A DNA stretch of 5,983 bases. It comes from Saprospirales bacterium. Its GTDB lineage: Bacteria > Bacteroidota > Bacteroidia > Chitinophagales > Saprospiraceae. Shown here in pieces: positions 1 to 5,065 of this stretch. The notes under the pieces were generated by a model. The model made no database searches and was not told the origin of the DNA. It saw nothing but the letters and a program-made list of their open reading frames with translations. The translations under genes were made by a program, and so were the position numbers. The DNA lies in NCBI GenBank assembly GCA_024642645.1, contig JAHEAS010000241.1, forward strand, positions 1 through 5,983, read 5' to 3'. How positions within the stretch are numbered: position 1 is the first letter of the stretch; each line of letters starts with the position of its first letter.

Positions 1-657
1 CAGCAGCGTAAGCAAATTGTCCTCCGTCATAGCCGTACAGCCAGAAGTGGCAGCGCCCGGTTCGTACCAGATGTGCAGAAAAATGCAAGAGCCACCTTGT
101 GCCACTGAAGGCGTGTTGTGATTCACCATGATGCCCCATTTGTATTGATGGTCAGGGCGGTGCATGAACTCACTGCTCGTCCAGTCTTTTTGCACTAACT
201 TATTGTCAACCAATTGATTGTAAAACTTGGAGCCGCTGTCGTCCACACATTCCAGCGCCTCATCGGCTTGTACGTAGGGCATTTTGAAGCTAACCTCCGA
301 TGCGGGCGCATAACCGAATATTTCACTGAAAGAATAAATTCCACTGGGCGATTTTCCATCACCTTCCCGTTTTTGCTGGCCGGGATGGGGAGCATGTTTG
401 CCCCGTCCCCAGGCGAGACCGGAGCGGCCAAGCGTAACGTCCACCTGCTCGCCAACGGGCTTCCATTTTCTTCCGCTTAGCTCAAAACGCTGGAGGCTAG
501 CCTGGGTGCTGGTATCGGATGGGCTGCGCACGACGACCAGTTGGCGACAGTCGGTCACCTGGCCCACTTGGTGATGCAAATGTTGGTTGCAACCCACTGC
601 AGAGTAGAAAAGCAAAATCAGGAGCAGTTTGATAAATATCGGCTGGTGGCGAGGCAT
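1..657 (-). CDS. L,D-transpeptidase family protein (YkuD/COG3786 type), probable lipoprotein, 3' end outside window
   Basis: I translated this by hand from the ATG at 657. It stays open for 219 codons to the window edge, so the C-terminus is missing. Residues 1-23 look like a lipoprotein signal: positive start, hydrophobic stretch 11-18, and SAVGC with the lipid-accepting Cys at 23. The -3 position is Ala rather than the usual Leu, so lipidation is likely but not certain. The rest matches the periplasmic family that makes or edits L,D cross-links in peptidoglycan: EGDGKSPSGIY at 98-108, CVDD around 137-140, WGIMVNHN at 174-181, SCIFLHIW at 190-197 and TSGCTAM at 204-210. Cys207 is the expected nucleophile and His195 the expected partner. 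The SGCT form replaces the HGC of classic YkuD enzymes, as is usual in this branch. It lies downstream of the symporter on the same strand but behind a terminator, and has its own promoter-like element at 675-682. The substrate is inferred from the family. Confidence 0.88.
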   Translation of the reverse strand, partial: MPRHQPIFIKLLLILLFYSAVGCNQHLHHQVGQVTDCRQLVVVRSPSDTSTQASLQRFELSGRKWKPVGEQVDVTLGRSGLAWGRGKHAPHPGQQKREGDGKSPSGIYSFSEIFGYAPASEVSFKMPYVQADEALECVDDSGSKFYNQLVDNKLVQKDWTSSEFMHRPDHQYKWGIMVNHNTPSVAQGGSCIFLHIWYEPGAATSGCTAMTEDNLLTLL

Positions 658-674
658 AAAGCTTTCTTTTTTTA

Positions 675-682
675 CAAAAATA
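675..682 (-). promoter_or_regulatory. Candidate Bacteroidota -7 element for the L,D-transpeptidase gene
   Basis: The minus strand reads TATTTTTG, an exact match to the Bacteroidota -7 consensus TAnnTTTG, 17 bp before the ATG at 657. No clear TTTG -33 box is found; T-rich sequence from the terminator lies at about that distance. If real, the leader would be only about 10-15 nt. The tract is A/T-rich, so a chance match is possible. Just before the ATG an AAAGAAAG tract may serve as a weak ribosome binding site. Confidence 0.35.
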
Positions 683-698
683 GGTTTTTGCTGAATAA

Positions 699-755
699 AA
701 AAAGGCTGCACTAAAAGCCTTCACCGAGGTGATTCGCCTTTGATGCAGCCTTTTT
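699..755 (-). terminator. Intrinsic terminator of the symporter gene (possibly bidirectional)
   Basis: The arms 699-710 (AAAAAGGCTGCA) and 744-755 (TGCAGCCTTTTT) are perfectly complementary over 12 bp, with a 7-bp GGCTGCA core. On the minus strand the stem is followed by seven T residues (703 down to 697), and it begins 25 bp after the symporter stop codon at 780. The loop is long (33 nt) and holds a small nested TCAC-CTCG-GTGA hairpin that would shorten it. A second compact stem on the same 3' arm (702-707 with 716-721) can also form. The plus strand carries five T residues after the stem, so it could stop transcription from either side. Confidence 0.75.
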
Positions 756-779
756 CCAGTTGAACAGTTATAGCTTTTG

Positions 780-2444
780 TTACCAAAAAACAATGTAAAG
801 TCCTGCCAAAATCCCCATCACTATCAGCATACCCACTGCAAAGGAGCCGGAAACTTTGAAATCCTGTAAGTCCACTTCCATGGCCTTTGGATTGTTCTTG
901 CTCTTTGGGTCGGCCAAGCTGAGGATGACCATCAGTGCCACCAGTATGGCAAATACCCAACCCATCCGGTCGAGGAATGGAATGCCTTCTGCCCAAAATT
1001 TGAAGGCGGTAGAGAGTGGGATGGTCAGCAATGCGGCAACCAAGGCAGCCAGTGAAGTGGTGCGTTTCCAGAAGAAGCCGAGCAAGAAAATGGCCACCAC
1101 ACCCGGTGAAATAAAGCCTGTGTACTCCTGAATGTACTGGAAGGCCTGGTCAAGGTTTCTCAAAGCTGGCGCAACAATCAAGGCAATGACCATGGCTGCA
1201 ACAATGGTGATTCGACCAATCCCCACCAGTTGTTTTTCAGTGGCGTTCCTACCAAAAAATTTCTTGTAAATATCAAGTGTGAAAATGGTTGAGATGGAGT
1301 TGGCCTTACCCGCCAAGGATGCCACGATGGCGGCGGTGAGTGCCGCAAAAGACAAGCCCATGAGGCCGTGAGGGAGCAGGTTGATGAGTACTCCATAAGA
1401 TTTGTCTGGCTTGAGTACCTCACTTGCGACACCATCCACCACTGCTGAACCCAGCATTTCTGTTTGAAACAAACCATTTTTATGCAACACATAAGCGGCT
1501 ATGCCTGGCAATACGACGATGACCGGCATCAACATTTTCAGGAAAGCGGCAAACAAGATGCCTTTGCGGGCTACTGGCAAGGTTGCGCCGAGTGCACGTT
1601 GGGTGATGTATTGGTTGCAGCCCCAATAGTTGAGGTTGGCAATCCACATACCTCCGATAAGTACGGTCAAACCCGGAAGGTCCATGTAGGCGTCCCGCTG
1701 ACCACCAAGGCCGTCGGGCATGGCCATTTGACCTGGCGAGAAAATCATGTGAAAATGCTCCGGTGCCTTCTGTCGCAGCAGGCCCAAGCCTTCCCAAGCG
1801 CCTGTACCACCAAATTGGGTTGCCACCAAATCCAGCGCAAGGTAAGTGGTAGCCAAGCCGCCCAGCACCAGCACGAACACTTGAATGACATCCGTGTAGC
1901 CGATTACCTTCATGCCGCCCAAAGTAATGATGACGGCAAAAATGGCGCAGAACAGCGCACATGTCATGAAACTGAACCCTGAGATGGTACTAATGGCCAA
2001 GGCGCCGAGATAGAGGATTGCTGAGAGGTTCACGAACACGTAAACAAATAGCCAAAACACTGCCATCAGGGTTGCCACCGTGCCACTGTACCGCTGCTGC
2101 AAAAACTGCGGCATGGTGAAGATTTTGTTCTTCAGGTAGCCCGGCATTAGGAAAATGGCCACAAAAAGCAGTGTCAGTGCCGCCATCCATTCGTAAGTGG
2201 AAATGGCCAAGCCCATCGCAAAACCTGAGCCTGACATGCCGATGAACTGCTCCGCCGAGATATTGGAGGCAATCAGTGAAGCACCGATGGCCCACCAGGT
2301 GAGTGCTCCTTCCGCCAAAAAATAATCCGCTGAGGAAGTCTCTTTGGCTTTCTTTTTTTTATAAATATAGTAGCCGTAACCAGAGACAATAAGGAAGTAA
2401 ACCAGGAAGACGAGGTAGTCTAATGTTTGTAGTTCGTTTTGCAT
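780..2444 (-). CDS. SSS-family sodium:sugar symporter (vSGLT-like)
   Basis: This 554-residue inner-membrane protein should couple sodium entry to uptake of a sugar or similar solute. It has the length of full family members and about fourteen hydrophobic segments, the first near residues 9-28, in the LeuT-type fold. From memory it aligns along its length with the Vibrio galactose transporter vSGLT: NISAEQFIGMSGSG at 61-74, TYEWMAAL at 83-90, YTDVIQVF at 183-190, NLNYWGCNQYI at 270-280, FAAFLK at 298-303, and AFQYIQEYTG at 434-443. The residues that bind galactose in vSGLT appear kept: Gln66, Glu85, Asn270, the gate Tyr273, Lys303, and a Gln in the 433-439 segment. Sodium-site positions Ala59, Ile62, Ala372 and Ser376 are kept, but the neighbour of Ser376 is Ala375, where vSGLT has Ser364. 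A galactose/glucose-like substrate is therefore plausible, but myo-inositol, sialic acid or another solute cannot be excluded. No catabolic gene lies beside it. The leader is A-rich with no clear Shine-Dalgarno, and a terminator follows. Confidence 0.93.
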   Translation of the reverse strand: MQNELQTLDYLVFLVYFLIVSGYGYYIYKKKKAKETSSADYFLAEGALTWWAIGASLIASNISAEQFIGMSGSGFAMGLAISTYEWMAALTLLFVAIFLMPGYLKNKIFTMPQFLQQRYSGTVATLMAVFWLFVYVFVNLSAILYLGALAISTISGFSFMTCALFCAIFAVIITLGGMKVIGYTDVIQVFVLVLGGLATTYLALDLVATQFGGTGAWEGLGLLRQKAPEHFHMIFSPGQMAMPDGLGGQRDAYMDLPGLTVLIGGMWIANLNYWGCNQYITQRALGATLPVARKGILFAAFLKMLMPVIVVLPGIAAYVLHKNGLFQTEMLGSAVVDGVASEVLKPDKSYGVLINLLPHGLMGLSFAALTAAIVASLAGKANSISTIFTLDIYKKFFGRNATEKQLVGIGRITIVAAMVIALIVAPALRNLDQAFQYIQEYTGFISPGVVAIFLLGFFWKRTTSLAALVAALLTIPLSTAFKFWAEGIPFLDRMGWVFAILVALMVILSLADPKSKNNPKAMEVDLQDFKVSGSFAVGMLIVMGILAGLYIVFW

Positions 2445-2533
2445 GTATTACAATTTTGGCTGAAAGAAAGGGAAAAGGTGAAGCAGTGCAAAATTTGTTT
2501 TTAAATCGACTCCGTTTCGCCAATTCTATGGGA

Positions 2534-2541
2534 CAAACATA
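2534..2541 (-). promoter_or_regulatory. Candidate -7 element of the symporter promoter
   Basis: The minus strand reads TATGTTTG, an exact TAnnTTTG match, about 90 bp upstream of the symporter ATG at 2444. A TTG on the minus strand at 2567-2569 is 25 bp further upstream, longer than the usual spacing of about 19, so the -33 box is weak. It is almost back to back with the plus-strand element at 2546-2553. Confidence 0.4.
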
Positions 2542-2545
2542 AAAA

Positions 2546-2553
2546 TAACTTTG
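2546..2553 (+). promoter_or_regulatory. Candidate -7 element of the AAA+ ATPase promoter
   Basis: TAACTTTG is an exact TAnnTTTG match on the plus strand. It would give a leader of roughly 190 nt before the ATG at 2754, which is long. No TTTG lies at the standard spacing; the nearest similar box, TTTC at 2515-2518, is 27 bp away. A weaker -7-like TATTTTCG at 2621-2628 is an alternative nearer the gene. Confidence 0.35.
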
Positions 2554-2669
2554 TGTTTACTAGACACAATTTATTGGTGCTGATTTTTACATAAACCGGC
2601 ACGCTAGCAAAAACCACTTTTATTTTCGAACAAAACATTCTCTATCCCCCCGTGTTTCCCCCAAAGTCT

Positions 2670-2679
2670 GCAAATTTGC
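2670..2679. repeat. Short palindrome GCAAATTTGC with a degenerate neighbour
   Basis: GCAAATTTGC is a perfect 10-bp palindrome about 75 bp before the ATPase start. It is followed at once by CAAATTGC (2680-2687), which repeats one half with a base missing. A related CAAAATTTG sits at 2489-2497 on the other side of the promoter elements. It could be a regulator binding site, but AT-rich palindromes of this size also arise by chance. Confidence 0.2.
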
Positions 2680-2753
2680 CAAATTGCACGCTGATTACAT
2701 CATGCGTCACAACCAGCCATGGATTGATAGTCCGGGCTTCACAGAAATATTTT

Positions 2754-4235
2754 ATGAATAAAGCAAAAACATTAGGCGAACTCAAAGCCGCCGGCTACCG
2801 TCCACGCTCCGTCAAGGATGAACTTCGCCAGAACCTTATTCAAAAACTGAAGAAGAAGCAAACTGTCTTCGAAGGCATTTACGGTTTCGAGGATACCGTG
2901 CTGCCAGACGTGGAGCGGGCTGTGCTCAGTCGCCACAACATCGTACTGCTCGGCCTCCGGGGCCAAGCGAAGACGCGCCTCGCCCGGATGCTCGTGCAAC
3001 TGCTCGATGAGTGGATGCCAATCATTGCTGGAAGTGAGCTGAACGACGACCCACTCGCACCCATCTCCCGCTATGCCTTTGACTTGATTGCTGAAAAAGG
3101 GGACGATACTCCCATTGATTGGGTGCATCGCAACGACCGTTATGTGGAAAAACTGGCCACCCCTGACGTGAGCATTGCCGACCTCGTTGGCGACGTGGAC
3201 CCTATCAAGGCAGCAACACTCAAATTGCCTTATTCCGACGAACGGGTCATCCATTTTGGCCTCATTCCCCGCTCGCATCGCAGTATCTTCGTCATCAACG
3301 AATTGCCCGATTTACAGGCACGGATTCAGGTGGCACTGTTCAATATTTTACAGGAGGGCGACATGCAAATCCGTGGGTTCAAGCTGCGCCTGCCGCTAGA
3401 AATACAGTTTGTTTTTACTGCCAATCCAGAAGATTATACCAATCGGGGTAGCATCATCACCCCACTGAAAGACCGTATCGAAAGCCAGATTTTAACGCAC
3501 TATCCACGTACTATCGAGGTGGCGCAGCGCATCACCCAGCAGGAGGCACGACTGGCACCGGAGCAGCTCAAATCGGTAAATGTCCCGTTGGCGCTGCAAG
3601 TTTTGTTGGAACAAATCAGCTTTACCGCCCGTGAGAGCGAGTTGGTGGACGAAAAAAGTGGCGTCTCTGCCCGACTCAGCATCAGTGGTTACGAAAACTT
3701 GGTGAGCACTGCCGAGCGGCGGATGTTGATAAATGGGGAAAAGTCAGCAACCGCCCGAATCTCCGATTTTTGGGGTGTGATTCCGGCCATCACCGGGAAG
3801 GTGGAGCTGGTGTACGAGGGCGAGCAGGAAGGGCCTTATGCAGTGGCATTGGAGTTGATTGGCGACTCCATTGAAGACCTGTTCTTGAAGTATTTCCCCA
3901 ATCCGGACAAGCTGAAAAAGGGGCGTGAAAGTGACCCATACGGTATCATAAAAGCTTGGTTTTCAGGAGGTAATGCCGTCAATATTCTCAACGACTCCCC
4001 TGAAAAAGAATTCCGTAGTGAACTCGACAAAGTGGCTGGACTGAAGCGGTTGGTAGAAGGACAAGACCTTCCCAAAGCCCAACTCTACACTTTCATGGAA
4101 TTGGTGTTGCATGGTCTAGCGGAGATGAACGTCATCAACAAAAACTTCGTGGAGGCCACCCTGACTTTCAACGACTCCTTGGCGGACATGCTGAATGAGG
4201 ACGATGACGACGACGATGACATTGGGTTTAATTGA
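2754..4235 (+). CDS. ChlI/MoxR-like AAA+ ATPase (annotated in relatives as magnesium chelatase-like)
   Basis: A 493-residue cytoplasmic AAA+ ATPase. I chose the ATG at 2754 because the family's conserved start (KTLGELKAAGY, residues 5-15) follows it. The frame runs upstream to a GTG at 2652, but those 34 residues look non-coding. Walker A is GLRGQAKT at 67-74. Walker B is SIFVINEL at 177-184, with Asn182-Glu183 where most AAA+ proteins have Asp-Glu. Sensor 1 is in FTANPED at 221-227 (Asn224). Arg241 in LKDRI is the likely arginine finger, and Arg307 or Arg322/323 a possible sensor 2. The pre-sensor insert FNILQEGDMQIRG (196-208) fits the ChlI/MoxR clade. The C-terminal half (about 250-480) is helical and family-specific, ending in seven Asp residues (483-489). 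Such ATPases usually remodel a partner with a von Willebrand A domain. Here the next gene is instead DUF1684, 40 bp away. There are no chlorophyll or cobalamin genes in the window, so true magnesium chelation is unlikely; its target is unknown. Confidence 0.88.
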   Translation: MNKAKTLGELKAAGYRPRSVKDELRQNLIQKLKKKQTVFEGIYGFEDTVLPDVERAVLSRHNIVLLGLRGQAKTRLARMLVQLLDEWMPIIAGSELNDDPLAPISRYAFDLIAEKGDDTPIDWVHRNDRYVEKLATPDVSIADLVGDVDPIKAATLKLPYSDERVIHFGLIPRSHRSIFVINELPDLQARIQVALFNILQEGDMQIRGFKLRLPLEIQFVFTANPEDYTNRGSIITPLKDRIESQILTHYPRTIEVAQRITQQEARLAPEQLKSVNVPLALQVLLEQISFTARESELVDEKSGVSARLSISGYENLVSTAERRMLINGEKSATARISDFWGVIPAITGKVELVYEGEQEGPYAVALELIGDSIEDLFLKYFPNPDKLKKGRESDPYGIIKAWFSGGNAVNILNDSPEKEFRSELDKVAGLKRLVEGQDLPKAQLYTFMELVLHGLAEMNVINKNFVEATLTFNDSLADMLNEDDDDDDDIGFN

Positions 4236-4275
4236 TAAGGACAAATGGCGACTTGGTTCTGAAAAACTGTGGATT

Positions 4276-4896
4276 ATGAAATTTCGATTGATTCTTTTTC
4301 TGCTTGGGTTCTTCTTTGTTTCGGCCTTCGGCCAACAGGAAGCCGCTGACTTTGCTGCGCAAATTGCAGCGTACCGAGAAGGTTACAAAGCAGATTTTTT
4401 GAAAAGCGAACGTTCGCCACTCGATTCTGCTGACCTCCCCAATCTTCGTTTTTTCGAGGCAAATGAGACCTATCGAGTCGCTTGTGTTTTCCATCGGACA
4501 CCGGAAGAGCAGCCGTTTGATGTTCCTACCTCCAGTGGCATCACCAAGTCGTTCGTCAAATATGGTTTTTTGACCTTTGAACTGGAAGGCCGGATGCTAA
4601 AACTTGCTGTTTATCAGAACCTTACGCTCCGCAATATGCCCATCTACGCCCAGCACCTGTTCCTCCCGTTCCGGGATGAAACCAACGGGGATACGACCTA
4701 CGGCGGTGGCCGCTACCTCGACCTCACCATCGCCGAGGTAGAAGCCGAAGCGCCTGTCTTGGATTTTAACAAATGCTACAATCCTTGGTGCCATTACTCT
4801 GATGGCTACAATTGTCCAATCCCACCAGTTGAAAATACACTTGATATTGACATCCCTGCGGGGGAGGCAACTTGGGCGGGCATGAAGAAGCACTGA
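4276..4896 (+). CDS. DUF1684 family exported protein
   Basis: This is a 206-residue protein of unknown function. I chose the ATG at 4276 because it begins a good signal peptide: MKFR, hydrophobic core 5-18, likely cleavage after SAFG at 19 with Gln20 as the first mature residue. The frame is open to an ATG at 4195 inside the ATPase gene, but that start would bury the signal. Family signatures are strong: YREGYKADFLKSERSPL at 33-49, TSSGITKSFVKYGFLTF at 85-101, FLPFRDETNGDTTYGGGRYL at 129-148, then LDFNKCYNPWCHYSDGYNCP at 162-181 and IPPVEN at 182-187. Mature cysteines at 70, 167, 172 and 180 could form disulfides or bind metal, which is inference. It follows the ATPase by 40 bp with no terminator, so co-transcription is likely. 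No clear Shine-Dalgarno precedes 4276. The family has no established biochemical role that I know of, so none is assigned. Confidence 0.9.
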   Translation: MKFRLILFLLGFFFVSAFGQQEAADFAAQIAAYREGYKADFLKSERSPLDSADLPNLRFFEANETYRVACVFHRTPEEQPFDVPTSSGITKSFVKYGFLTFELEGRMLKLAVYQNLTLRNMPIYAQHLFLPFRDETNGDTTYGGGRYLDLTIAEVEAEAPVLDFNKCYNPWCHYSDGYNCPIPPVENTLDIDIPAGEATWAGMKKH

Positions 4897-5065
4897 GTTG
4901 GCAAGCAGCTTGCCGTCCATCCGACCGATTTTGTCACTTAAGCAACCTAAGTTCCTTCCTGGCTATCATTTGCGACGACGGTTCGTTAGCTTTGCCGCAG
5001 GCAACCCAAGCCTGCTTGTTAAAGCGCTGGTTGCTGCTATCTTCCAATAAAATATCCATTTTAGC
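4897..5065 (+). other. Intergenic spacer with two small hairpins
   Basis: Just after the DUF1684 stop, GGCAAG (4900-4905) and CTTGCC (4909-4914) can form a 6-bp stem with a 3-base loop, and GCAGGC (4997-5002) with GCCTGC (5010-5015) forms another with a 7-base loop. Neither is followed by a proper T-tract, so any terminator activity is doubtful. A promoter-like element at 4987-4994 lies just before the second hairpin, which would place that hairpin in the leader of the metallopeptidase mRNA. Confidence 0.4.
4987..4994 (+). promoter_or_regulatory. Candidate -7 element for the metallopeptidase gene
   Basis: TAGCTTTG matches TAnnTTTG exactly, 71 bp before the ATG at 5066. A TTTG at 4969-4972 could act as the -33 box, but the gap of 14 bp is shorter than the usual spacing of about 19. 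The leader would be roughly 60-70 nt. Confidence 0.4.

Larger units (their letters stand above)
2445..2753. other. Divergent intergenic region between symporter and AAA+ ATPase genes
   Basis: This 309-bp, AT-rich spacer separates two genes that read outwards. It holds two back-to-back TAnnTTTG elements near its left-centre (2534-2541 minus, 2546-2553 plus), two small CAAA/TTTG palindromes (2489-2497 and 2670-2679) and a short open frame at 2702-2761 that overlaps the ATPase start. The rest (about 2561-2665) shows no recognisable RNA gene, riboswitch or strong hairpin by eye. The ATPase frame stays open upstream to a GTG at 2652, but that stretch does not resemble the family. Confidence 0.7.

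Noticed and set aside
214..480. Plus-strand 88-codon and minus-strand 86-codon frames over the transpeptidase gene
   Set aside because: Both are shadows of the continuous 219-codon frame with L,D-transpeptidase motifs, which reaches the window edge.
1464..1982. 172-codon plus-strand open frame inside the symporter gene
   Set aside because: It is antisense to a clearly coding, family-matching gene and its translation has no recognisable motif or membrane pattern.
2652..2753. Upstream GTG start adding 34 residues to the ATPase
   Set aside because: The added residues do not look like the family N-terminus, which begins at the ATG at 2754; the region is AT-rich with operator-like palindromes.
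2772..3278. 168-codon minus-strand open frame inside the ATPase gene
   Set aside because: It lies antisense to the Walker A region of a well-supported gene and resembles no family I know.
2754..4235. True magnesium chelatase subunit for chlorophyll synthesis
   Set aside because: There are no porphyrin, chlorophyll or cobalamin genes nearby, and the C-terminal half and Walker B differ from classical ChlI.
4245..4262. Five-codon frame after an AAGGA sequence at 4237-4241
   Set aside because: Too short to support as a gene; Shine-Dalgarno sequences carry little weight in this phylum.
4195..4275. Upstream ATG start for DUF1684, or a +1 frameshift in the Asp repeat fusing the ATPase to DUF1684
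   Set aside because: The frame is open, but the product would carry an internal signal peptide, and the overlap translates the GAC repeat out of frame. No slippery site is seen.
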